DNA of 9,443 bases from RAM1 sp943372515 (GCA_943372515.1 CALRYY010000143.1:1-9443), one strand, 5' to 3'; shown: positions 1 through 6,719, counted from the first letter of the stretch. Made by a program: numbers and translations. The notes: generated from the sequence alone by a model not told the origin.

Positions 1-1
1 C

Positions 2-544
2 GCGTGCATAGATCTCGCCATGCTGCTGCACGACCCAGCCCATGTCGCCGGGCTTCAGGTCGCGCAGTACGACGGTACGGGTTGGAACCGGCAGGCTGGC
101 GGGGTCCAGCAGACGCTGCACGGTTTGCATGGCCTCGATCAGCTTGCGCTGGCCGGGCTCGGGCAGGGCGCCCAGCAACAGCGCCGCCTCGTCGCGCGAG
201 CGTTGCTGCAGCGGCGCAAAGGCCGCGTGGCCCCCGGCGGTGAGCTTGAGCAAGCTCTGGCGCGCGTCGGCGGGCGAGGGTGCGCGCACCAGCCAGTCTT
301 TGGCCTCGAACCGGCGCAGGATGCGGCTGAGATACCCCGCGTCCAGCGCCAGATCGCGCGCCAGCTCGGTGGCGGTGGGCTGGTCGCGGTGGGCCAGCTC
401 GTACAGCACGCGCACCTCAGTCAGCGAAAACTCGCTGTCCAGGTAGGGGTCCAGAACGCCGATGCGCTGGGTGTAAAAGCGGTTGAAGGCACGCAGCTGC
501 TTGACGTGCACGGCAGAAACTTCGGTCATGCTTGTCATCGTCAT
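2..544 (-). CDS. MarR-family regulator fused to GNAT acetyltransferase (partial, C-terminus beyond left edge)
   Basis: Read on the minus strand this gives 181 codons with no stop before the window edge. Residues about 15-150 form a MarR winged helix: the stretch LTEVRVLYELAHRDQPTATE is followed by the recognition-helix region LALDAGYLSRILRRFEAKDW and by the wing with PADARQ. Residues 163-181 (LKPGDMGWVVQQHGEIYAR) match the linker and first strand of the GNAT domain in the known MarR-GNAT fusions, so most of the acetyltransferase lies outside the window. Expected role: a cytoplasmic DNA-binding regulator with an acyl-CoA-dependent N-acetyltransferase half; the acceptor is unknown. Three in-frame ATGs (544, 538, 529) could start it and none has a clear ribosome-binding site; 544 is the longest choice. 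It is divergent from the M20 peptidase, and a palindrome lies just upstream of the start, which suggests autoregulation and perhaps control of the peptidase. Fusion identity is confident; target and substrate are not. Confidence 0.88.
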   Translation of the reverse strand, partial: MTMTSMTEVSAVHVKQLRAFNRFYTQRIGVLDPYLDSEFSLTEVRVLYELAHRDQPTATELARDLALDAGYLSRILRRFEAKDWLVRAPSPADARQSLLKLTAGGHAAFAPLQQRSRDEAALLLGALPEPGQRKLIEAMQTVQRLLDPASLPVPTRTVVLRDLKPGDMGWVVQQHGEIYAR

Positions 545-549
545 TCAAA

Positions 550-568
550 TAATTGACATAGTCAAGTA
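550..568. promoter_or_regulatory. Palindromic candidate operator of the MarR-GNAT regulator
   Basis: The sequence TAATTGACATAGTCAAGTA is an imperfect palindrome with arms TTGAC and GTCAA around a 3-base spacer; the outer TA/TA pairs also match. It sits in the 71-base gap between the divergent regulator and peptidase starts. Each strand carries a -35-like hexamer inside it (TTGACA on plus at 553-558, TTGACT on minus at 565-560), so a bound dimer would block both promoters. MarR proteins typically bind short palindromes like this. The -10 boxes are weak: TATGCT at 579-584 is the best on plus, at a long 20-base spacing. The operator role is inferred. Confidence 0.55.
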
Positions 569-602
569 AATGCGGGTTTATGCTCCATGTACCACTACAC
601 AA

Positions 603-608
603 CAGGAG
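603..608 (+). promoter_or_regulatory. Ribosome-binding site deciding the M20 peptidase start
   Basis: CAGGAG lies 7 bases before the ATG at 616. It selects that ATG over the in-frame ATG at 580, which has no such site. The 616 start also places the signal peptide exactly at the N-terminus. Confidence 0.75.
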
Positions 609-615
609 CCATCTC

Positions 616-1908
616 ATGAAGTTCCCCCGTATCGGCCTGGTCGTTGCCATGGCTGCTTTCGTGGCCGGCGCGCCGGCGCTGGCCCAGCTGGCCACCCAGC
701 CAGACGCAGCCGTCCAGCGTGCCGCCGCCGCGCAGAAGCAGCCGCTGCTGGACACATTGAAGGAGTTCGTGTCCATCGAAACCGGCAGCCGTGATATTGA
801 GGGCCTGACCCAGGCCAGCGAGTTGCTGGCCACCAAGCTGCGTGCACTTGGCGCGCAGGTGGATTTTGTGGAGCCCACCGCTGCCACCACCTACCGCATG
901 GCCGACACCCCGGACAAGATCGGCCGAATGGTGCGTGCCACGCTCAAGGGCACGGGCAGCAAACGCATCCTGCTGATCGCCCATATGGACACCGTGTACC
1001 TCAAGGGCATGCTGGCCAAACAGCCGTTTCGCATCGACGGCAACAAGGCCTATGGTCTGGGCATTTCCGACGACAAGCAGGGCGTGGCCATGGTGGTGCA
1101 CCTGGTGGCCATGCTCAAGGCCCTGAACTTTGCCGAGTACGGCACGTTGACCGTGCTGGTCAATGGCGACGAGGAAATCAGCTCCCCCGGCTCGCGCGAG
1201 GCACTGGCCGCCGCCGGCGCCGAGCACGACGCCGTGCTGTCGTTTGAGGCCACGCGCAGCAACGACGACAAGCTGTCGCTGGCCACCAGTGGCATTGGCG
1301 CGGTCGAGATCAAGGTGGAAGGCCGCGCGTCGCATGCCGGTGGCGCACCCGAGCGCGGCATCAACGCCCTGTACGAGCTGTCGCACCAGATCCTGCAGAT
1401 GCGCGACCTGTCCGAGCCGCAGGTGGGCCTGAAGCTGAACTGGACGATTTCACAGGCCGGCACCAACCGCAACGTGATCCCGGCCCATGCCAAGGCCGAG
1501 GCCGATGTGCGCGTGCTGCGCGTGGCCGATTACGACCGCATCGAGGCGGCGGTGCGCGAACGCGCCAAAAAGCAGCTGTTGCCCGACGCCAAGGTCACGG
1601 TCAATTTCGAGCGCCGCCGCCCGCCGCTGGAAGCCACCGCCGCCAGCCGCAAGCTGGCTGCGCACGCACAGGCAATCTATGCCGAGATCGGCCGCAAACT
1701 CACTGTCGACGACCAGCCCGAAGGCGGTGGCACCGATGCGGCCTTTGCTGCGCTGAAAACCAAAGCACCGGTGATCGAGCGCTTTGGCCTGCCGGGCTTT
1801 GGCGCGCATTCGGCCGACAGCGAATGGGTGGATATCGACGCGATCGAGCCGCGGCTGTACCTGGCCGCACGCGTCATCATGGACGTGGCGCGCGGCAAGG
1901 GACTTTGA
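616..1908 (+). CDS. M20 metallopeptidase, glutamate carboxypeptidase (carboxypeptidase G2-like), exported
   Basis: The 430-residue protein carries a Sec signal peptide (positively charged start, hydrophobic core at 7-20, likely cleavage ALA|Q after residue 23). It follows Pseudomonas carboxypeptidase G2 closely as I recall that sequence. Zinc and catalytic residues are all present: H123 and D125 in AHMDTVYLKG, bridging D152 in GISDDK, catalytic E186 and E187 in NGDEE, E211 in SFEATR, and H398 in GFGAHS. A central dimerisation lid of about 215-325 interrupts the catalytic domain. CPG2 enzymes remove C-terminal glutamate from folates and other N-acyl glutamates in the periplasm, a plausible scavenging role here; the actual substrate cannot be read from sequence. 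The gene stands alone, divergent from the MarR-GNAT regulator and convergent with the amidohydrolase 15 bases downstream. Fold and class are near certain; preference for glutamate is likely but inferred. Confidence 0.92.
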   Translation: MKFPRIGLVVAMAAFVAGAPALAQLATQPDAAVQRAAAAQKQPLLDTLKEFVSIETGSRDIEGLTQASELLATKLRALGAQVDFVEPTAATTYRMADTPDKIGRMVRATLKGTGSKRILLIAHMDTVYLKGMLAKQPFRIDGNKAYGLGISDDKQGVAMVVHLVAMLKALNFAEYGTLTVLVNGDEEISSPGSREALAAAGAEHDAVLSFEATRSNDDKLSLATSGIGAVEIKVEGRASHAGGAPERGINALYELSHQILQMRDLSEPQVGLKLNWTISQAGTNRNVIPAHAKAEADVRVLRVADYDRIEAAVRERAKKQLLPDAKVTVNFERRRPPLEATAASRKLAAHAQAIYAEIGRKLTVDDQPEGGGTDAAFAALKTKAPVIERFGLPGFGAHSADSEWVDIDAIEPRLYLAARVIMDVARGKGL

Positions 1909-1925
1909 GGCCCCGCTGCGGGCTC
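1907..1925. terminator. Small GC hairpin between convergent genes, possible weak bidirectional terminator
   Basis: Between and overlapping the ends of the M20 peptidase and the amidohydrolase, GAG plus CCC can pair with GGG plus CTC across a 5-base loop, with a 2-base bulge. An alternative register pairs CCCGC with GCGGG. No T-tract follows on either strand, so intrinsic termination would be weak. It is the only candidate stop signal in the 15-base gap. Confidence 0.25.
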
Positions 1926-2721
1926 ATGCGTAGAGCTGCGCGGCTTGCGCATGCAGGCTGGTCGCCAGGACCGGCACCGCCAGGCCGGCGTAGTCCGGCT
2001 GGGTGCCAGGCGCAAAGCTGGTGTGGGGCCAGTCGGACCCCCACACCACACGGCGGCTGAACAGGCCGGCCAGGTGCTCGCCGTGTGCCTGCAGCGCTGC
2101 TGCTGATGGCCGGCCCGGCAGGCGGTAGGGTGCCGAGAGCTTGACCCACGCGCCCTGATTCGCCAGCTTCTCCAGCGCGTCCCAGGCCGGGTCGGCATCT
2201 GGCAGGCCGGGCGGTATGCCGGCGTAATGGTCCAGCACAAAGCGCAACCCATGGCGTTCCTGCAGTGCAGCAATGCGTGCCAGGTCGCCCGCCTGGGCGT
2301 ACCACTGCACATGCCAGCCCAATGAACTCAGCAGCGGCGCCAGCGCGTCCAGCGCGGCCTCGCCATTGCCCACGGGCGACACCAGGTTGAAACGAACGCC
2401 ACGCACGCCGGCCGCATGCATGGCCTGCAGGTCGGCGGGTGTGGTGGCCGCATCGACCACCGCCACGCCGCGGTGGCGCCCGGGCTGGCGGCGCAGCATC
2501 TGCAGCATCAGGCTGTTGTCGGTACCGTACACGCTGGGTTGTACCAGTACCAGGTGACTGATGCCGCAGCCTGCAGACAGCGCCTCAATCGTTTCCAGTG
2601 CGGCGGCTTGCGGCTGGTAGTGCCCCGGTGCAGCCGGGGCCTGCGGGCTGAACACATGCACATGGCAGTCCCATCCCGCAGGAAGTGTGCTGCCATGTGT
2701 CGGGCTTGCTGGTGCCTGCAT
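1924..2721 (-). CDS. Amidohydrolase-family (TIM-barrel) hydrolase, 2-pyrone-4,6-dicarboxylate lactonase-like
   Basis: This is a cytoplasmic protein of 265 residues with no signal peptide. Amidohydrolase-2 (PF04909-type) marks are clear: the HxH metal motif at H20/H22 (WDCHVHVF), the family-typical VQPSVYGTDN at 60-69, VRGVRFNLV at 106-114, H137, H165 in FVLDHYAG, and the catalytic aspartate D230 in WGSDWPHT. LigI-type lactonases hydrolyse 2-pyrone-4,6-dicarboxylate in aromatic catabolism. Relatives act on other lactones or carboxylates, so the substrate is open. I place the start at the ATG at 2721 because it overlaps the stop of the preceding binding-protein gene as TGATG, a common translational-coupling arrangement; the in-frame ATG at 2763 would lie well inside that gene. 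It is the last gene of the gntR operon, and its pairing with a Bug receptor suggests it processes the imported compound. Confidence 0.87.
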   Translation of the reverse strand: MQAPASPTHGSTLPAGWDCHVHVFSPQAPAAPGHYQPQAAALETIEALSAGCGISHLVLVQPSVYGTDNSLMLQMLRRQPGRHRGVAVVDAATTPADLQAMHAAGVRGVRFNLVSPVGNGEAALDALAPLLSSLGWHVQWYAQAGDLARIAALQERHGLRFVLDHYAGIPPGLPDADPAWDALEKLANQGAWVKLSAPYRLPGRPSAAALQAHGEHLAGLFSRRVVWGSDWPHTSFAPGTQPDYAGLAVPVLATSLHAQAAQLYA

Positions 2722-3710
2722 CAGCCGGCAGTGATCTTGCGTTCGCGGATGATCCGCGCCCATTGCGACTGCTGTGCCTTCAGGAAGGCGGTGACCAGCC
2801 CCTCAGGCCCATCAGGAAAGGCTTCACCGCTCAAGCTGCGGATGCGGCCCAGGACCTCGGGCTCGGCCGATGCCTTGCGCAGCGCGTCACGCAGCCGCGT
2901 CTTCAGCGCGGGTGCGAGGCCTGCGGGTGCCAGCACCGGGTTCCATTCCAGCACCTCGTAGCCGGGGACGCCGGCTTCTTCCATGGTCGGCACCTCGGGC
3001 AAGGCGCGCGCCCGGCGCCGGCTGGTGGCACCCAGCGGGCGCAGCCGGCCCGACTGGATATGCCCCAGCGACGAGGCCACATTGGCAAAGAACAGCGGCA
3101 CCTGGCCGCCCATCACATCGGTCAGTGCCGGGCCGCCGCCACGGTAAGGCACATGAACCAGTTGCACACCGGCACGGTCCTCGAACAGCGCACCGGCCAG
3201 GTGCTGCGCCGAGCCATTGCCTGACGAGGCGTAGGCAATGCGAGCAGGCGACGCCTTGGCCAGGCGCACCACATCCTTCACGGTGCGGGCTTCATAAGAC
3301 GGTGTACACACCAGCATGTTGGGAAACAGCGCCACGATGCCCAGCGGGGTGAAGTCTTTCTCGCTGTCATAGGGCAGCTTGGCAAACAGCGATGGGTTGA
3401 CTGCAAACGATGACGCATCCAGCAGCAGCGTATTGCCGTCGGGGGCCGCCTTGGCCACGGCATTGGCAGCGATCTGCCCGCTGGCGCCGGGCTTGTTTTC
3501 CACCACCACACTGCGGCCCAGCGCCGTGGCCAGGTGCGGCGCGATCAGCCGGGCCATGAGGTCTGCGCCGCCGCCGGCCGGGTATGACACCACCAGGCTC
3601 ACAGGGCGCTCGCCCTGTGCGTGGACGGTGGGCAGCGCGGCTGCGGCGGCCCCGGCGGTCAGGGCGCGCAATACGGTGCGCCTGCGGGCGGTGTGGGTCA
3701 GCTGGATCAT
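2721..3710 (-). CDS. Bug-family tripartite tricarboxylate transporter substrate-binding protein (TctC-like)
   Basis: The 329-residue periplasmic receptor begins with an export signal: ARRRTVLRAL, a twin-arginine-like motif at 8-17, an Ala-rich core, and cleavage likely after VHA at 31. The mature N-terminus carries the Bug hallmarks VVSYPAGGGADLMARL, then VVVENKPGASGQIAANAVAK and APDG; the later VPYRGGGPALTDVMGGQV is also diagnostic. Length is normal. Bug proteins bind small carboxylates such as citrate, dicarboxylates or aromatic acids and deliver them to TctA/TctB permeases. No tctA or tctB lies in the window, so this is an orphan receptor, common in Comamonadaceae and Bordetella. It starts 17 bases after the GntR gene, with GGAG six bases before its ATG, and its stop overlaps the amidohydrolase start. 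Ligand unknown; family assignment firm. Confidence 0.94.
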   Translation of the reverse strand: MIQLTHTARRRTVLRALTAGAAAAALPTVHAQGERPVSLVVSYPAGGGADLMARLIAPHLATALGRSVVVENKPGASGQIAANAVAKAAPDGNTLLLDASSFAVNPSLFAKLPYDSEKDFTPLGIVALFPNMLVCTPSYEARTVKDVVRLAKASPARIAYASSGNGSAQHLAGALFEDRAGVQLVHVPYRGGGPALTDVMGGQVPLFFANVASSLGHIQSGRLRPLGATSRRRARALPEVPTMEEAGVPGYEVLEWNPVLAPAGLAPALKTRLRDALRKASAEPEVLGRIRSLSGEAFPDGPEGLVTAFLKAQQSQWARIIRERKITAG

Positions 3711-3716
3711 GTTTGT

Positions 3717-3720
3717 CTCC
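3717..3720 (-). promoter_or_regulatory. Ribosome-binding site of the Bug gene
   Basis: On the minus strand GGAG precedes the ATG by six bases (ACAAAC) and fills most of the 17-base gap after the gntR stop. There is no room for a separate promoter, which supports co-transcription. Confidence 0.7.
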
Positions 3721-3727
3721 GGTAGGG

Positions 3728-4468
3728 TCAGGTGATGGTGACGGTGTAGTGAAAGGCGTGCGCGTCGCCCACGCTGGTGCGGGCTTCGATACAGCGGCCC
3801 GTCAGGTCGAAGGCGTGGCGCGACACCACGGCGCTGGGGTGGCCGGCAGGCAGTGCCAGCTGGCGCGCCTGGGTGGCCGCCAGGGTGCCGAAGGACACCT
3901 CGTCCACGGCGCGGTGCACATGCACGCCGCAGCGGCTGGCGTATTCGGGGTAGAGCAGGTCACCCCATTCGCGCGGGTCACTGTCGGCCAGCGCGTCAAA
4001 CATCGGCAGTGGCAGCCAGGCTTCTTCCAGCAGGCAGGGCTGGCTCTGCAGCAGACGCAGGCGGCGCAGCCGCAGCACCTGCGTGCCCGCGCCCAGGCCC
4101 AGCCGGCGGCTGATGGCGGCGGGCGCTGCAATGCGGTCGCGCGCCAGGATGCGCGACTGCGGCACCTCGCCAGTGCCCTGGCCAAAGCGGAAGAACCGCA
4201 GCAGCGGCGAACCCGTGAGCCCGGCGCGCACGAAGGTGCCCCGGCCATGCACACGCTCGATCAGCCCCTGCGCGGCCAGCAGCTCGAGCGCCCGGCGCAA
4301 GGTGCCCAGGGCCACCTGGTGGTCGGCGGCCAGTTGCTGCTCGGACGGCAGGGCGCTACCGGGCGGCCATTCACCCGCGACGATGCGCGCGCGCAGTGCG
4401 GCAGCCAGCGCGCCGTAGCGGCTCAGGCCTGGTGTCTCGGACACCAGATGCAGGCTGGGTGAATTCAA
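3728..4468 (-). CDS. GntR-family transcriptional regulator, HutC/UTRA type
   Basis: The protein has 246 residues. Residues about 16-82 form a GntR winged helix: SRYGALAAALRARIVAGEW, the PPGSALPSEQQLAADHQVAL region with the helix-turn-helix, GTLRRALELLAAQGLIERV, and the wing GRGTFV. Residues about 100-240 form a UTRA effector-binding domain, with LGLGAGTQVLRLRRLRLL and CLLEEAWLPLPMFDAL as its typical strands. UTRA regulators bind small carboxylates, sugars or amino-acid derivatives and usually repress neighbouring uptake and catabolic genes. The start is a TTG with AGGA seven bases upstream; a TAG stop two codons earlier excludes any earlier in-frame start nearby. As first gene of the operon it very likely controls itself, the binding protein and the amidohydrolase. 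The effector is probably the imported compound or its hydrolysis product, which is an inference from context. Confidence 0.9.
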   Translation of the reverse strand: MNSPSLHLVSETPGLSRYGALAAALRARIVAGEWPPGSALPSEQQLAADHQVALGTLRRALELLAAQGLIERVHGRGTFVRAGLTGSPLLRFFRFGQGTGEVPQSRILARDRIAAPAAISRRLGLGAGTQVLRLRRLRLLQSQPCLLEEAWLPLPMFDALADSDPREWGDLLYPEYASRCGVHVHRAVDEVSFGTLAATQARQLALPAGHPSAVVSRHAFDLTGRCIEARTSVGDAHAFHYTVTIT

Positions 4469-4473
4469 GCTCT

Positions 4474-4489
4474 AGTCCTATAGATGACT
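4474..4489. promoter_or_regulatory. Candidate GntR operator
   Basis: AGTCCTATAGATGACT has inverted arms AGTC and GACT around an 8-base AT-richer centre. It lies between the predicted transcription start of gntR and its TTG codon. HutC-type regulators favour short palindromes with GT...AC ends and a TA-rich centre, so this fits loosely. The arms are only four bases, so chance is possible. Confidence 0.35.
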
Positions 4490-4503
4490 TGTGAATGACG
4501 CGA

Positions 4504-4531
4504 ATCATAGGCGAAAAAAAGGCCGGGTCAA
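4504..4531 (-). promoter_or_regulatory. Sigma-70-type promoter for the gntR operon
   Basis: On the minus strand TTGACC (4531-4526) is followed after 16 bases by TATGAT (4509-4504); each hexamer matches the consensus at five of six positions. Transcription would begin near 4497 and give a leader of about 30 bases before the TTG start. The -35 box lies in the loop and 3' arm of the upstream operon's terminator, and the spacer contains its T-tract. Confidence 0.6.
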
Positions 4532-4539
4532 GCCCGGCC
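4514..4539 (-). terminator. Intrinsic terminator of the thiolase/fadJ-like operon
   Basis: Read on the minus strand, arms GGCCGGG and CCCGGCC form a perfect 7-bp stem around the loop CTTGA, followed directly by seven T residues. It begins 22 bases after the stop codon of the FadJ-like gene. This is a textbook rho-independent terminator. Its core CGGGCTTGACCCG recurs in the palindromic element at 6720-6831. Confidence 0.88.
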
Positions 4540-4561
4540 GGTGGTGGCTGCGCCAACCGGG

Positions 4562-6715
4562 CTACCAGCGCGGCTCGTGCTGGCGGATCGCGGCTTTCAC
4601 TGCGTCTGTCAGCGCGAAGCCGACGCCGTACCGCGTCGCCAGCACATCGGCACGCGCAATGAACGCGTCAATGCCCATGCCGTAGATGAACTGCATGGCC
4701 CCGCCGGTGTAGGCCGGAAAGCCGATGCCGAAGATCGAGCCGATGTTGGCGTCATGCGCCGTGGTCAGCACGCCTTCGCCCAGGCAGCGGGCGGTTTCCA
4801 CGGCCTGGCGGTACAACAGGCGGTCCTTCAGGTCCTGCATGTCCCAGGTGGCGCCGGGCTTTTCAAACAGCTTTTTCAGCTCGGGCCAGAGCGTCTTTTT
4901 CTGGCCTGCCGGGTAGTCATAAAAACCGCCTTCGGCCGCGCGGCCGTTGCGGTCAAATTCCTTGACCATGCGCTCGACCAGCAGCTCGCCTGGCGTGGCG
5001 ATGTAGGTCTTGCCCTCTGCGTGGTAATCGGCGCGCGTCTGGTCCAGCACGTGCACGCTGAGCGACAAGGCGGTTTCGTCCAGCACAGCCAGCGGCCCCA
5101 CGGGCATGCCGGCCTGGATACCGGCGTTTTCGATCACGGGTGCCGGTATGCCTTCTCCCAGCATGGCCGCGCCCTCCATCACAAAGGTGCCGAAGGTGCG
5201 GCTGGTGTAGAAGCCGCGCGAATCATTGACCACGATGGGGATCTTGCCGATGGCCTGCACGTAGTCGAACGCGCGGGCCACGGTCTCGTCATCGGTCTGC
5301 TTGCCGCGGATGATCTCCACCAGCTTCATCTTGTCCACAGGGCTGAAAAAATGGATGCCGATGAACTTGTCCGGCCGCTTTGACGCAGTGGCGAGCCCCG
5401 AGATGGGCAGGGTGGAGGTGTTGGACGCAAAGAAGCCACCGGGGGCCAGCATGGGCTCGGCCTCCTGCGTGACCCTGGCTTTCAGCTCGCGCTGCTCAAA
5501 CACGGCCTCAATGATCAGATCGCAACCCTGCAGGTCGGCTGCCTTGTCCGTCGCGGTGATGCGACCCAGCAGCGCCTGCTGGTCATGCGGGCTCATGCGA
5601 CCCTTGTCCACGCGCGGCTGCGTGATCTTCGCGCTGTAAGTCTTGCCCTGTTCGGCCTTGTCCAGGCTCACGTCCTTGAGCACCGTGGCCACGCCACGTG
5701 AAGCCTGGGCGTAGGCAATGCCGGCGCCCATCATGCCCGCGCCCAGCAAGCCGACTTTCTGCGGCTTGTAGCGCGGCACGTCCTTCGGCCGGCTCTGCCC
5801 GGATTTGATCGCGTTCATGTTGAAGAAGAACGTGTTGATCATGTTCTTGGCCACCGGGCTCACGATCAGCTTGGCCAGGTACCGGCTTTCAATGCGCAGC
5901 GCGGTGTCAAAGTCCACCTGCGCGCCCTCGACCATGGCGGCCAGCGCGTATTCGGGCGCGGGGTACAGGCCGCGTGTCTTCTGCTTGAGCACGGCCGGCG
6001 CCACGCTGAGCATGCCGGCGATCTTGGGGTTGGCCGGCGTGCCGCCGGGCATCTTGTAGTTCTTGTCGTCCCAGGGGTGGTGGGCCGGGGAGGGCGTGCC
6101 TTCGTGCCTGGCGATCCAGGCCAGGGCTGCTGCGCGCAGCGCCGATGCGTCGGGCACCAGCTCGTGCACCAGGCCCAGCTCCAGCGCCTCGCGTGGGTTG
6201 AACAGCTTGCTTTCCAGGATGTACGGCTGCGCGCCCATCAAGCCCAGAAGGCGCGTCATCTTGGTGATGCCGCTGGCGCCGGGGATGAGGCCCAGAGTGA
6301 TCTCGGGCAGACCGAACTGGATCTTGGGGTTGTCCACCGCCACGCGGTAGTGCCCCACCAGCGCCACTTCCCAGCCGCCGCCCAGGGCCGCGCCGTTCAG
6401 GCAGCTGACCACGGGCTTGCCCATCGTTTCCAGTGTGCGGAAGTTCTTTTTGGTTTGCTCGATTTCGGCAAACACGCGCGGCGCGTCAGACGGCTGCAGG
6501 CGCATCGTGCCCTTGAGGTCGGCGCCAGCGAAGAAAGTGGTTTTGCTGGACGCCAGCACGATGCCCTTGATCGCGTCCTTGTCCTTGACCACCAGCGCGG
6601 TGGCTTCGGTCAGGTCTTTTTGCCACTGTTCGCACATCGTATTGACGGGCGAGCCGGGCTCGTCAAAGGTGAGGGTGGCGATGCCGTCAGTCAGTGTGTA
6701 TTGGATGGTTTGCAT
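4562..6715 (-). CDS. FadJ-like bifunctional enoyl-CoA hydratase / 3-hydroxyacyl-CoA dehydrogenase
   Basis: At 717 residues it is the normal length of a FadB/FadJ alpha subunit. Residues 1-190 form the crotonase domain: FFAGADLKG (oxyanion hole), GGGWEVALVG with E116, and FGLPEITLGLIPG with E138, both glutamates expected of an active hydratase. A helical linker leads to the NAD-binding Rossmann domain from 320 (VGLLGAGMMGAGIAYAQASR, GxGxxG). The dehydrogenase catalytic pair is H455 in GIHFFSPVDKM and E467 in LVEIIRG. C-terminal dimer domains cover about 500-600 (VVNDSRGFYTSR) and 630-717. It catalyses hydration of trans-2-enoyl-CoA and NAD-dependent oxidation of the 3-hydroxyacyl-CoA in cytoplasmic beta-oxidation. 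It follows the thiolase gene after a 116-base gap filled by a palindromic repeat, and ends at a strong terminator. The ATG at 6715 is well supported by the typical N-terminus, but no Shine-Dalgarno is visible. I do not choose between fadB and fadJ as a symbol. Confidence 0.94.
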   Translation of the reverse strand: MQTIQYTLTDGIATLTFDEPGSPVNTMCEQWQKDLTEATALVVKDKDAIKGIVLASSKTTFFAGADLKGTMRLQPSDAPRVFAEIEQTKKNFRTLETMGKPVVSCLNGAALGGGWEVALVGHYRVAVDNPKIQFGLPEITLGLIPGASGITKMTRLLGLMGAQPYILESKLFNPREALELGLVHELVPDASALRAAALAWIARHEGTPSPAHHPWDDKNYKMPGGTPANPKIAGMLSVAPAVLKQKTRGLYPAPEYALAAMVEGAQVDFDTALRIESRYLAKLIVSPVAKNMINTFFFNMNAIKSGQSRPKDVPRYKPQKVGLLGAGMMGAGIAYAQASRGVATVLKDVSLDKAEQGKTYSAKITQPRVDKGRMSPHDQQALLGRITATDKAADLQGCDLIIEAVFEQRELKARVTQEAEPMLAPGGFFASNTSTLPISGLATASKRPDKFIGIHFFSPVDKMKLVEIIRGKQTDDETVARAFDYVQAIGKIPIVVNDSRGFYTSRTFGTFVMEGAAMLGEGIPAPVIENAGIQAGMPVGPLAVLDETALSLSVHVLDQTRADYHAEGKTYIATPGELLVERMVKEFDRNGRAAEGGFYDYPAGQKKTLWPELKKLFEKPGATWDMQDLKDRLLYRQAVETARCLGEGVLTTAHDANIGSIFGIGFPAYTGGAMQFIYGMGIDAFIARADVLATRYGVGFALTDAVKAAIRQHEPRW

Positions 6716-6719
6716 ATGT

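Noticed and set aside
580..615. An earlier ATG extending the M20 peptidase by 12 residues
   Set aside because: It has no ribosome-binding site and would push the signal peptide inward; CAGGAG supports 616.
595..1386. A 263-codon minus-strand open frame opposite the M20 peptidase
   Set aside because: The plus strand has complete CPG2-type metal residues and a signal peptide; the antisense frame has no motif.
2722..2763. An upstream ATG extending the amidohydrolase by 14 residues
   Set aside because: It lies inside the receptor gene; the overlapping TGATG start is the usual arrangement and the extra residues match no family feature.
3584..4462. A 292-codon plus-strand open frame opposite GntR
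   Set aside because: It is compositionally biased and motif-free, and lies over a well-recognised GntR/UTRA gene.
4541..5383. A 280-codon plus-strand open frame opposite the FadJ-like gene
   Set aside because: It is an antisense shadow of the dehydrogenase C-terminal domains, with no recognisable domain or ribosome-binding site.
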